From: Mycobacterium sp. ENV421
GTDB taxonomy: Bacteria > Actinomycetota > Actinomycetes > Mycobacteriales > Mycobacteriaceae
Assembly: GCF_002887815.1 (NCBI RefSeq)
Contig: NZ_PDHO01000030.1
Span: forward strand, 1 to 61,252
Direction: 5' to 3'
Length of the DNA stretch: 61,252 nt
This document shows, piece by piece, positions 11,701 to 19,286 of the stretch (position 1 is its first letter; each line of letters starts with the position of its first letter). The notes under the pieces are model-generated. The model was not told the DNA's origin. It did not search any database and worked only from the letters and a program-made list of their open reading frames with translations. The translations under genes and the position numbers were made by a program.

Positions 11701-14700
11701 TGGGCTACTTCACCGGGACGGCCGATCCGGTGAAGATCCGTGTCGCTCTCGCCGAGCGGCTCCCGGCGTACATGGTGCCCGCCGCGGTCATCGAACTTGC
11801 CACGTTGCCGCTGACCGTCAGCGGCAAGCTCGACCGCCGCGCCCTCCCGGCACCGGACTATCAGGACGCGGAAAGCTACCGCGCGCCAAGCACTCCCACC
11901 GAGGAGATCTTGGCGGGGATCTTCGCCCAGGTGCTGGGTACCGAGCGCGTCGGCGTGGACGACTCGTTCTTCGACCTGGGTGGGGATTCGTTGTCGGCAA
12001 TGCGTCTGGTCGCCGCGGTCAACAACAGCCTGGGCTGCGGTCTCGCGGTGCGGGTGCTCTTCGAGACGCCCACCGTGGCGCAGCTGGCGCCCCGGCTGTC
12101 CGGGGCCGAGAGTTCCGCGGAGCCACTGGTCGCCGGTCCCCGGCCCGAGATCGTGCCGCTGTCCTTCGCGCAGAACCGATTGTGGATCGTCGACCAACTG
12201 CAAGGGCCGTCACCGATCTACAACCTGCCGGTCGCGTTGCGGCTGCGCGGTGAGCTGGACGTGGACGCCCTCGGGGCGGCGCTCGCCGATGTGGTGGACC
12301 GTCAGGAGAGCCTGCGGACGCGCTTCCCCGAGGTGGCCGGAGTACCCGAACAGCTCATCGTTCCCACCGAGATGGCGGACTTCGGCTGGACCGTCATCGA
12401 CGCGACCGGCTGGTCGGACAGCGAACTGGCTGACGCCATCGACACCGTGACGAGCTACGCATTCGACTTGTCGCGGGAAATCCCCATGCAGGCCAGGGTT
12501 TTCCGGGTCGCCGGTGACGAGCATGTGCTGGTGGCGGTGGTGCACCACATCGCGGCCGACGGGTGGTCCATCGCTCCGCTGGTGCGCGATCTGGGTGTTG
12601 CGTATACGAGCCGGTCGGCCGGTGACGCTCCAGGCTGGGCCGACCTCGCGGTGCAATACGTCGACTACACGCTGTGGCAACGAGCGAGGCTCGGCGATCT
12701 GGCCGATCCCGACAGCCGTATCTCCGCTGAACTGAGCTACTGGGAAGACGCACTGGCCGGCATGCCCGAGCAGTTGCAGCTACCGACCGACCGGCCATAC
12801 CCGATGGTCGCCGACTACCTCGGTGCGCGGCTCGACATCGACTGGCATGCCGAGCTGCAGCAAGCGGTCGCACGGGTGGCCCGCGAGCACAATGCAACCA
12901 GCTTCATGGTGATCCAGACCGCGTTGGCGGTGCTGCTGTCGAACCTGTCCGCCAACAACGATGTGGCGGTGGGCTTCCCGATAGCCGGGCGTGGCGACAC
13001 CGCGCTGGACGAACTGGTCGGATTCTTCGTCAACACCTTGGTGCTGCGGGTCGACCTGAGCGGAAACCCGACTTTCGCCGATCTGCTGGCGCAGGTGCGT
13101 CGACGAAGCCTGTCCGCCTACGAGCATCAGGATGTTCCGTTCGAGGTACTGGTCGAGCGGCTCAAGCCGACCCGCAGCATGGCCCACCACCCGCTGGTGC
13201 AGGTCGTGTTGGCCTGGCAGAACTTCGGTTGGCAGGCAGGCGATGCCGCCGGTTTGTCGTTGGGTGATCTGCACGTCGAACCGCTGGCGGTGGACACCAA
13301 GACCGCCCGGATGGACCTCACCTTCAATCTGGCCGAACGCTGGAACTCAGCGGGTGAGCCGGCCGGGATCGGTGGTGGTATCGAATTCCGCACCGACGTG
13401 TTCGACGCCGCCAGCATCGAGAAGATGGTCGAGCGGCTACAGCGCGTGCTGGAAGCGATGACTTCCGAGCCGAATCAACACATGTCGGCACTGGACGTTC
13501 TGGACAGCGCCGAGCACGCCCGGCTAGATCGGGTCGGCAATCGAGGTGTGCTCACTCGGGCGGCGACAACTGCCGAGTCGATCGCCTCGGTGTTCGCCGC
13601 GCAGGCGGCGCGCACGCCCGAGGCGATGGCGGTCACCTTCGAGGGCCGTTCGATGTCGTATCGCGAGCTCGATGAGGTGACCGACCGCGCGGCCCGGGTG
13701 CTTATCGGGCGTGGGGCCGGGCCCGGACAGCGGGTCGCGCTGCTTCTGCCGCGCTCGGCCGAGGCGATCATGGCCATGGTGGCCGTCGTCAAGACCGGCG
13801 CCACCTATGTTCCGATCGACCCGGCGGTGCCCGAGTCGCGACGACAGTTCGTGCTGGGTGACGCCAACCCGGTCGCCGCGATCACCACCGCGGCTTTGAC
13901 GGAACTGCTTGACGGGCAGTCCCTCTCGGTCATCGATGTCGACGATCTGAACGACCCCGCCGCCGATACCAGCGCGGCACTGCCCGGGCCGCAGCCGGAC
14001 GACGTCGCGTACATCATCTACACCTCGGGCACGACGGGCACACCCAAAGGCGTGGCGATCCCGCATCGCAACGTGATTCGGCTACTCAAGACCCTCGACG
14101 CCGACATGGACATGACGGGGCTCGCCTGGTCGCAGTGCCACTCGCTGGCGTTCGACTTCTCGGTGTGGGAGATCTGGGGCGCGTTGCTGTACGGCGGCCG
14201 GGTGGTCGTAGTGCCCGATGCGGTGGTGCGCTCGCCGGAAGACCTGCACGCCCTACTGGTGTCGGAACGCGTCGGGGTGCTGAGCCAAACCCCGACGGCG
14301 TTCTATGCATTGCAAACCGCCGACGTCGCGAACCCTGAGCTGGGTGCGCAGCTGGCACTTGAGGCCGTGGTGTTCGGTGGGGAAGCGCTTGAGCCGCAAC
14401 GGATGCGTCCGTGGCTGGAGAACCACCCCCCGGGTTCGCCGCGCCTGATCAACATGTACGGCATCACGGAGACGACGGTCCACGCCTCGTTCCGGGAGAT
14501 CGTGGCTGGGGATGTGACCGGCTACGGGGGGAGCACGGCCAGCCCCATCGGTGTGCCGCTGGGCCACCTCGGCTTCTTCGTCCTCGACACGCTGTTGCGG
14601 CCGGTCGCGCCCGGCGTGGTCGGTGAGCTGTACGTGGCCGGCGCCGGGGTGGCCGACGGATACATCGGTCGGGCCGCCTTGTCGTCAACCCGCTTTGTGG

Positions 14701-17700
14701 CCTGTCCATTCGGGGAGCCCGGAGCGCGGATGTATCGCACCGGCGATCTGATGTATTGGGGCGCCGACGGCGAACTGCGCTACATGGGGCGCTCCGACGA
14801 ACAGGTCAAGATCCGCGGATACCGGATCGAGCTCGGCGAAATCCAGTCCGCCCTCGGCGCGTTGGACGGGGTCGACGACGCGGTGGTGATCGCCCGCGAG
14901 GACCGGCCCGGTGACAAACGCTTGGTGGGATATGTGACCGGCGTGGTCGATCCGGTCGCCGCCCGCGCCGCATTGGCAGACAAGCTGCCGTCGTACATGG
15001 TCCCCACCGCGGTGGTCGTGATCGATGCGCTGCCGCTGACGGTCAACGGCAAACTCGACACCAAAGCCCTGCCTGCACCGGACTACCAGGACGTCGACTC
15101 CTACCGTGCTCCGTCGGACGCCGTGGAGGAGATCCTGGCGGGCGTCTACGCCCAGGTTCTCGGCCTGGAACGGGTCGGCGTCGACGAGTCGTTCTTCGAA
15201 CTCGGTGGCGACAGCATCCTGTCCATGCAGGTGGTCGCCCGGGCGCGCGCTGCCGGCGTGCTGTGTCGCCCGCGCGACATCTTCGTCGAACAGACCGTGG
15301 CCGGGCTGGCCCGGGTCGCCACTCTCACCGACGGTGAGAACGATGTGGTGGATGAAGGCGTCGGCCCGCTGCCGGCGACCCCGATCATGCGGTGGCTCAA
15401 CGAAGTTCAGGGTCCGGTCGATCAGTTCAATCAGACTGTGTTGATCCAGGCGCCGGTCGGTGTCACCGAGGACGACGTGCTGGTGGTGTTGCAAGCGATC
15501 CTCGACCGCCACGCGATGTTGCGGCTGCGCATCGACCACGACGGTGCGGGCGGTTGGGCACCGATCGTGCTCGAGCCGGGAGCGGTGGATGCCGCGACGT
15601 GCCTGCAGACGGTCGAGGTGCTCTCGGACGAGGTGGTGACGCAGGCCAGGTCACGGCTCAACCCGGCGGCCGGCCAGATGGTCAGCGCCCTGTGGGCGGT
15701 GCCAACGGGGCAATTGCTGATGATCGCGCACCACCTGGTGGTCGACGGTGTGTCGTGGCGGATTCTGCTGGAGGACTTCAACCTCGCGTGGGCCCAGCAT
15801 CACGGCGGTCAGGAGGTCGTGCTGCCCGCGCCGCGGACCTCGTTCGCACGGTGGTCGTCGGTATTGGCCGAACACGCTTACCGCCCCGAGGTCCTCGATG
15901 ACCTGCCCCGCTGGCGAGACATCGCGGCAGTCCCCGCGCCGCTGCCAGCGGTTCAACCCGTCATCGACACGTACGCCAATGCCGGCAGTCTGTCGGTGGA
16001 GCTCGATCCCGAGACCACCAGGATGCTGCTCGGCGAGGTGCCGGCCGCTTTCCACGCGGGCATCAACGACATTCTGTTGATCGCTTTCGGGTTGGCACTA
16101 ACCGAATTCCTCGGTACCGCAGGTGCTCCGGTCGTGATCGACGCCGAAGGCCACGGCCGCGAGGAGGAGGTGGCCGGCGATCACGATGCCGTCGACCTGT
16201 CCCGCACCGTGGGATGGTTCACCACCAAGTTCCCGGTGGCGCTCGCGGTCGCCGCCGGGGACTGGGAACAGGTGCTCGCCGGCGATCCAAGTCTGGGACC
16301 GATCATCAAAGACGCCAAAGAACAACTCCGTGCCCTGCCGGACGGTCTGACCTACGGTCTGCTGCGTTACCTCAACACCGACGTCGATCTGGCGGGTTGC
16401 GACCCGACGATCGGCTTCAACTACTTGGGCCGGATGGGTGCCGGTAGCGGTCAGGTGTCCGGTGACATCTGGGAGATTCGTGAGGACGGCTGGAAGGTGA
16501 CCGGTGCCGCGGCGGCGGTCCCCATGCCGTTGATGCACACCGTCGAACTCAACGCCGGCACAGTGGAAACCGCGGACGGCCCGAGGTTGCGGGCCGGCTG
16601 GACATGGGCGCTGTCCGCCCTCGACCACGCCCGGGTCTCCCGGCTGTCCGATTTATGGTTCGACGCACTCGCTGGGATCTGCGCGCATGTGCGCGGCGGC
16701 GGAGGGGGCCTGACGCCGTCGGACATCGCGCCCGCACAGCTGACCCAGCCGCAGATCGACGAACTCTGTACGACCCACGACGTCGCGGACATCCTGCCGC
16801 TGACGCCGTTGCAAGAGGGATTGTTGTACCACGCCGACATCGCGCACAGTTGCGGCGACGACGTGTACGCCGTGCAGATGGCGGTCACCCTGAGCGGGCG
16901 GCTGGATCCGTACCGGCTGCAGGAGGCTGTGCAGGCCGCGGTCGCCCGCCATCCCAACCTGGCGGCGCGATTCTCGCAGCGGTACGGCGAGCCGGTACAG
17001 CTCGTCCCGGCCGATACCGAAGTGCCGTGGCAGTACGTCGATCTGAGCCGTGTCACGACCGACCGCGCCGAACGGATCGCCCAGCTATATGCGGCTGAGC
17101 GTGCCGCGGTGTGTGATCTCGCCGGGCAGGCGGGCTTCCGCGCGGCGCTGATCCGCATCGCACCCGATCAACATCGGCTGGTCGTCACCAACCACCACAT
17201 CCTGCTCGATGGCTGGTCGGTGTCGGTGCTGCTGCAGGAGGTGTTCGCCGGCTACTACGGGCAGCGGCTGCCCTCCGCCGTGCCCTACCGCAGGTTCATC
17301 ACCTGGCTTGCCGATCAGGATCGGGACGCAGCGCGGTCGGCGTGGCGAGAGGCCCTGGCTGGCTTCGACACACCGACCGTGGTCGGGCCTCGGGATCTGA
17401 CACCGGTGGGGCCGAGAAGTGTCACCTCGCTTCGAGTTTCCCCCAATATCACGTCGGCTCTCACCGAACTTGCTCGCAACCATCACACCACCATCAGCAC
17501 CGTGTTGCAGGCCGCCTGGACTCAGCTGCTGATCGCGATGACCGGTCGGCGTGACGTCACCTTCGGCGTAGTGGTCGCCGGACGGCCGGCCGACGTGGCC
17601 GGCACCGACGCCATGGTGGGCCTGCTGATCAATACGGTTCCGCTGCGCGTGACCGTCTCACCCGAGAGCACCGTCGCGGATCTGCTCGATCAGCTGCAGG

Positions 17701-18332
17701 ACAAACGCGGCCGCACTTTGGACCATGAGCATCTGGGACTCAACGAGATTCACCGGGCAGTCGGCCGGCACGAGCTGTTCGACACCGTGTTCGTGTACGA
17801 GAATTATCCGACTGACACATCTCTGTTGTCGGGAGCGGACGGGTTGGCGGTCACCGAGGTCGACAGCCGCGACTACTACCACTACCCGCTCACCGTTCAA
17901 GCGGTCCCGGGCGAGGAACTCGACCTTCGGATCCAGTACCGCGCAGATGTGTTCGACGACGCCGACATTCAGCGGCTGATCGACCAACTCGACCAGGCGC
18001 TGGTAGCAATGGCCGCCGGCGCTGACCAGCCGCTGCCTGCGTTGGACTCCTGGGGCCGCGCGCAAACCCCTGATGCTCCGACGCCGCGTACCGGCAACGG
18101 TCACCGGGCGGCGGCCACCGAGGTGGAACGAATCCTGTGCGACATCTACGGGCACGCGTTGGGTATCAACCCGGTTGGAGTGGATGACTCGTTCTTCGAC
18201 CGGGGAGGCGACTCCCTGTCGGCGATGCGGGTCGTCGCGGCCATCAACGCGGTGCTCGGCGTCCGGCTGGATGTGACGGTGTTGTTCGACAATCCGACGG
18301 TACGCGAACTGAGCGTGCGGGTGGCGCGTTAG
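2760..18332 (+). CDS. Multimodular NRPS, C-A-T-C-A-T-C-A-T-C-A-T-E-C-T (5190 aa)
   Basis: Giant synthetase extending the peptide begun by the upstream NRPS. Landmarks by approximate residue: C1 HHIVLDGWS 134; A1 YTSGTTGVPKG 590; T1 GGDSL 966; Pro/Ala-rich linker; C2 HHIVLDGWS 1175; A2 YTSGTTGIPKG 1631; T2 2022; C3 HHIAADGLS 2210; A3 2701; T3 3075; C4 HHIAADGWS 3262; A4 3754; T4 GGDSI 4149; E HHLVVDGVSW 4325; C5 HHILLDGWS 4812; T5 GGDSL 5149. Codes by eye: A1 DVQSIGAVD (unassigned), A2 DVCSIALVH (unassigned), A3 DFWTLGAVY (unassigned), A4 DFWSVGMVHK (Thr-like). C1, C2 and C5 begin PLTPLQ(Q/E)GL(F/L)(F/Y)H, the style of C domains that accept D-residues; C3 and C4 begin PLSF(S/A)QNRLW, the L-type style. 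The final module is C-T only: the A domain is cleanly absent and no TE or R domain follows. ATG at 2760 starts inside the previous gene. No MbtH gene is visible in the window. Confidence 0.95.
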   Translation: MRIADALPLTPLQQGLFFHASAAQSGDDVYAVQLYVGLSGPLDPERLHDAVQAVVARHPNLAARFSQKFAEPVQVIPADPVVPWQYLELDTEDRLADLYAAERVAVCELANQPAFRAALVRTAADRYQFVLTNHHIVLDGWSLPILLGEVFAIYYGQRLPPAPPYRRFVSWLTGRDLDAARAAWRGVLADVETPTLVGAAGREPGGRAIASFQLSEDTTGALGDLARSCHTTVSTVLQGAYAQVLMSLSGQRDVVFGTTVSGRPDEVFGADAMVGLLINTVPVRAGIEATTTTADLLGQLQSDHAQTLDHQHLALSEIHRLTGLDQLFDTFFVYENYPIDAATLSGSDGLSVTTFAHHETNHYPLSVQAIPGDELTLRVEYDTDVFDTAGIDALVERLTRVVAAMIADPDRALSTLDLLTDDEHARLDCWSNQAVLAQPPTPSPSIPELFAAQVARTPGAPALSFDGRTMTYRELDDAATSFAHVLADKGVGPGQRVVLYLPRSADAIVSILAVLKTGAAYVPIDPAAPSARMDLVVADAEAAAAITNSALAERLAGHNVRLIEVNDPALDHQPGTDLVRPTPDDIAYLIYTSGTTGVPKGVAITHRNVAQLMDSLHAAPLPPTRVWSQCRSYGFDVSVQEIFGALLGGGQLVVVPESVARAPEDLQSLLISQGVNVFSTTPSEVGMLSPATLESVALIIGAEPCQTELRDQWAPGRVMINAYGPTETTVDVALSAPLTAGSGAVPIGPPIAGAALFVLDGWLRPVPPGSIGELYVAGRGVGVGYSGRAGLTASRFVACPFGGAGTRMYRTGDLAWWGPDGQLRYVGRADDQVKIRGFRIELGEVRSVLAGLDGVEQAVVIAREDRPGEKRLVGYIVGTAEPAALRAALAERLPEYMVPAAIMVIDVLPLTVNGKLDRKALPAPEFQDVSHYRAPTTAVEEVLAGIYVQVLGVQRVGVDDSFFNLGGDSLSAMRLIAAVNAGVNTRLSVRALFDAPTVAQLAAVIARDEAAPTPAAAKPAPTPVVAKSSAPTGGGSLRIADVLPLTPLQQGLLFHASAALGGDDVYAVQLYVSLRGPLDDERLQNAVQKVVVRHPNVAARFSQKFAEPVQVIPADPAVPWQYFDLEASGGDVEEQITQICAAERVAVCELGNQPAFRATLIRTAADQHRLVLTNHHIVLDGWSLPILLGEVFASYYGQRLPPPAPYRRFVSWLAGRDLDAARAAWGEVLAGFDTPTLVGNAGRASVGHRDVVGSVVPWHTTKALAELARSRHTTVSTVLQSAFARVLMSLTGQRDVAFGTTVSGRPDEVLGADSMVGLLINTVPVRATITASTTTTELLHQLQNSHAQTLDHEHLALSEIHRATGHDHLFDTFFVYENYPIDAAKLSGADGLSVENFAHREYNHYPLAMQAIPGDDLRLRVEYDTDLFDSAAITTLIERLKRVLAAMVADPDRPLSSIDVLDDAEHARVEQWSNRAALAAPVPTGSIPALFAAQVARAPETVALTFGEQSLTYRELDEATNRFAHLLADRGIGPGRRVALLVPRSAEAIVSILAVLKTGAAYVPIDPAAPSARMQLVLGDAEPVAAITTPQLAERLDGLPIIDVYDPAVASYPSTPLPGPAPEDIAYLIYTSGTTGIPKGVAITHQNVTQLLAAMDTKVAMAEQVWSLWHSLAFDVSVCEMWGALLYGGRLVVVPESVARAPEEFHALLAAEQVSMLSQTPSAFYALQTADALRPELGRELNLHAVIFAGEALEPQRLRPWLANHPDSPRLLNLYGTTETAVHASFREIVHADVAGDSDVSPVGGPLDDLAFFVLDQWLKPVPDGVIGDLYVAGPQAGLGYWRRPGLSSSRFVASPFGPPGQRMYRTGDLVWWGADGELRYVGRADEQVKIRGYRIELGEVRAALAALDGVEHAVVIAREDRPGEKRLVGYITGVADPAAVRAALAERIPEYMVPAAIMVIEALPLTVNGKLDRRALPAPEFVDTDSYRAATTAVEEILVGIYANVLGVQRVGVDDSFFDLGGDSLSAMRLIAAVNTGMNTRLSVRTLFEAPSVAQLALRIGGEDDRLSPLVPMERPAAIPLSFSQNRLWFLDQLQGPSPTYNMAVGLRMQGHLNVEALGAALADVVGRHESLRTIFTAPDGVPRQVVVPAEQADFGWAVIDATDWTPAQLDEAVGAVALHAFDLALEIPMQARLFRVSDNEHVVVAVAHHIAADGLSMGPMVRDLGVAYVCRSAGLNPMWTELPVQYVDYTLWQRAQFGDLDDSNSLINAQLAYWQDALAGMPERLQLPTDRPYPPVADQRGATTSWRWSVDLQERITRVAREYNATPFMVVQAALALLLGKLSTSSDVAVGFPIGGRRDPALDDLVGFFVNTLVLRVDVGGDPTVAELLDQVRARSLAAYEHQDVPFEAVVERINPTRSLNHHPLVQVMLTWRSMPGETSDDIALALGDLQVTQLPLDTHTARVDLAFSLSERLTHGGEPTGIEGMVEFRTDVFDAATIETLVARLQRVLVAMTAEPTRRVSTIDVLDPAEHARLDTIGNRAVLTRPAQTGVSVPELFAEQVRRIPTAVALTSGDVSMTYRELDEAANRYAHLLSDKGVGAGDCLALFMDRSAEAVVVMLAALKIGASYLAVDPALPEARIEFMLGDAAPVLVMTTAELRPRLHGHDVTVIDIDDPGVEGQSSAALPAPDPDNIAYLIYTSGTTGTPKGVALSHRNLAHLAASAHPALPADQVWTQCHSYAFDFSVWEIWAALLGGGRLLVVPDAVVRSPDDFHALLVRERVNVLTQTPSAVAALRPQGLESVALLLGGEACPPEVVEQWAPGRVVINAYGPTEVTVYASMSAPLVVGAEVPIGAPPPTVALFVLDERLQPVPQGVVGELYVAGRGVGVGYIGRTDLTASRFVACPFGEHGTRMYRTGDLVRWRADGQLQYLGRADEQVKIRGYRIEPGEIQAVLAGLDGVEQAVVIAREDRPGDPRLVGYFTGTADPVKIRVALAERLPAYMVPAAVIELATLPLTVSGKLDRRALPAPDYQDAESYRAPSTPTEEILAGIFAQVLGTERVGVDDSFFDLGGDSLSAMRLVAAVNNSLGCGLAVRVLFETPTVAQLAPRLSGAESSAEPLVAGPRPEIVPLSFAQNRLWIVDQLQGPSPIYNLPVALRLRGELDVDALGAALADVVDRQESLRTRFPEVAGVPEQLIVPTEMADFGWTVIDATGWSDSELADAIDTVTSYAFDLSREIPMQARVFRVAGDEHVLVAVVHHIAADGWSIAPLVRDLGVAYTSRSAGDAPGWADLAVQYVDYTLWQRARLGDLADPDSRISAELSYWEDALAGMPEQLQLPTDRPYPMVADYLGARLDIDWHAELQQAVARVAREHNATSFMVIQTALAVLLSNLSANNDVAVGFPIAGRGDTALDELVGFFVNTLVLRVDLSGNPTFADLLAQVRRRSLSAYEHQDVPFEVLVERLKPTRSMAHHPLVQVVLAWQNFGWQAGDAAGLSLGDLHVEPLAVDTKTARMDLTFNLAERWNSAGEPAGIGGGIEFRTDVFDAASIEKMVERLQRVLEAMTSEPNQHMSALDVLDSAEHARLDRVGNRGVLTRAATTAESIASVFAAQAARTPEAMAVTFEGRSMSYRELDEVTDRAARVLIGRGAGPGQRVALLLPRSAEAIMAMVAVVKTGATYVPIDPAVPESRRQFVLGDANPVAAITTAALTELLDGQSLSVIDVDDLNDPAADTSAALPGPQPDDVAYIIYTSGTTGTPKGVAIPHRNVIRLLKTLDADMDMTGLAWSQCHSLAFDFSVWEIWGALLYGGRVVVVPDAVVRSPEDLHALLVSERVGVLSQTPTAFYALQTADVANPELGAQLALEAVVFGGEALEPQRMRPWLENHPPGSPRLINMYGITETTVHASFREIVAGDVTGYGGSTASPIGVPLGHLGFFVLDTLLRPVAPGVVGELYVAGAGVADGYIGRAALSSTRFVACPFGEPGARMYRTGDLMYWGADGELRYMGRSDEQVKIRGYRIELGEIQSALGALDGVDDAVVIAREDRPGDKRLVGYVTGVVDPVAARAALADKLPSYMVPTAVVVIDALPLTVNGKLDTKALPAPDYQDVDSYRAPSDAVEEILAGVYAQVLGLERVGVDESFFELGGDSILSMQVVARARAAGVLCRPRDIFVEQTVAGLARVATLTDGENDVVDEGVGPLPATPIMRWLNEVQGPVDQFNQTVLIQAPVGVTEDDVLVVLQAILDRHAMLRLRIDHDGAGGWAPIVLEPGAVDAATCLQTVEVLSDEVVTQARSRLNPAAGQMVSALWAVPTGQLLMIAHHLVVDGVSWRILLEDFNLAWAQHHGGQEVVLPAPRTSFARWSSVLAEHAYRPEVLDDLPRWRDIAAVPAPLPAVQPVIDTYANAGSLSVELDPETTRMLLGEVPAAFHAGINDILLIAFGLALTEFLGTAGAPVVIDAEGHGREEEVAGDHDAVDLSRTVGWFTTKFPVALAVAAGDWEQVLAGDPSLGPIIKDAKEQLRALPDGLTYGLLRYLNTDVDLAGCDPTIGFNYLGRMGAGSGQVSGDIWEIREDGWKVTGAAAAVPMPLMHTVELNAGTVETADGPRLRAGWTWALSALDHARVSRLSDLWFDALAGICAHVRGGGGGLTPSDIAPAQLTQPQIDELCTTHDVADILPLTPLQEGLLYHADIAHSCGDDVYAVQMAVTLSGRLDPYRLQEAVQAAVARHPNLAARFSQRYGEPVQLVPADTEVPWQYVDLSRVTTDRAERIAQLYAAERAAVCDLAGQAGFRAALIRIAPDQHRLVVTNHHILLDGWSVSVLLQEVFAGYYGQRLPSAVPYRRFITWLADQDRDAARSAWREALAGFDTPTVVGPRDLTPVGPRSVTSLRVSPNITSALTELARNHHTTISTVLQAAWTQLLIAMTGRRDVTFGVVVAGRPADVAGTDAMVGLLINTVPLRVTVSPESTVADLLDQLQDKRGRTLDHEHLGLNEIHRAVGRHELFDTVFVYENYPTDTSLLSGADGLAVTEVDSRDYYHYPLTVQAVPGEELDLRIQYRADVFDDADIQRLIDQLDQALVAMAAGADQPLPALDSWGRAQTPDAPTPRTGNGHRAAATEVERILCDIYGHALGINPVGVDDSFFDRGGDSLSAMRVVAAINAVLGVRLDVTVLFDNPTVRELSVRVAR

Positions 18333-19282
18333 CCTTGCGACACGTGGCCTTCCGAGGGGGCGGTGTACCACCGGGTGACGTCGTAGCCAGCCTCGTAGCG
18401 TTCGAGCCATTCAGCGGCGAGCGCCGGCATCTTGTGCCGTCCCGGATCGTGGCCCGGAATCTGGCTACGTAGGACTCCCAACGCCGCCACCGCCTGCACA
18501 CGCAAGGGGATGTGGGGATACATCCGTTGGTTCGGCCCGTTATCGGGAAGGTTGAATCGGCGGAATCTCTTGAGGAATGGAAACCTCTGCACCAGAGCGG
18601 CATTGATATCCGGACCGTACATCGAAGTCGCGTCGACCTTGCGCTCCTCAAGTGGGATCAGTCGATTGAAGCTGTCGACGGCTGCGCCGATCACCGCGCC
18701 GGTGTGGCCGAACACCGACGGTGAGATGCGCATCCGATACCACCGGTCGGCCACGACCGCGTTGTAGATGATCAGTGCTGAGCTGCGATGCTCGATCTCT
18801 TCGACGAAGTGCCATAGGAACAACGAGGCCACGCGATCGTCACCTGGTGCGAACAAAGTATCGGCGTTGTCGAGCATCATCGTGAACGTCGGAGTGAACG
18901 TGGCCTCCAGATCGGCGATGTAGGCCAACCGATACTTCACCGACGTGGTGGCCGTCAGCTCGTCGTACACGGCCATCATGTCGTCGAGCACCTTTTGCAG
19001 CGCCGGATACGCCTTGATCAGACCTTTGGCGTGCTGACGGTGGGCCATGCTGTGCTGGCCCTCTTGACGGACGAACGCCACCGCCTCCTCGGCGACGTCC
19101 GGGTCGGAGATGTCCGGCAGCGCTTCGTGGACGGTCGCGCTGATCATCTTCTCGATCGCGAGAAACAGGAACGACAACATGTTGGCTGCGCAGGAGAACG
19201 CCGGATCGGAGGGATTCCAGTTGAACGGAACGGGGCGTTCGGCGAAGGCGAATCGCATCTTTCGCACGATGAGATCGGTCAT
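18329..19282 (-). CDS. Putative metal-dependent hydrolase, PF10118-like (317 aa)
   Basis: Resembles the 'predicted metal-dependent hydrolase' family (PF10118) common in mycobacteria, whose reaction is not established. Visible carboxylate/histidine motifs resemble a helical di-metal site: EKMISATVHE near residue 44, EGQHSMAHRQH near 74, ADLEATFTPTF near 123 and WHFVEEIEHR near 155. No signal peptide is seen. It is the last gene of a minus-strand series after the PKS and the methyltransferase; its ATG lies 4 nt after the methyltransferase stop, which implies translational coupling. Its TAA overlaps the NRPS TAG in the four bases TTAG. Context suggests a role in tailoring or release of the lipopeptide, but nothing in the sequence proves this. 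Confidence 0.75.
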   Translation of the reverse strand: MTDLIVRKMRFAFAERPVPFNWNPSDPAFSCAANMLSFLFLAIEKMISATVHEALPDISDPDVAEEAVAFVRQEGQHSMAHRQHAKGLIKAYPALQKVLDDMMAVYDELTATTSVKYRLAYIADLEATFTPTFTMMLDNADTLFAPGDDRVASLFLWHFVEEIEHRSSALIIYNAVVADRWYRMRISPSVFGHTGAVIGAAVDSFNRLIPLEERKVDATSMYGPDINAALVQRFPFLKRFRRFNLPDNGPNQRMYPHIPLRVQAVAALGVLRSQIPGHDPGRHKMPALAAEWLERYEAGYDVTRWYTAPSEGHVSQG

Positions 19283-19286
19283 GTCA

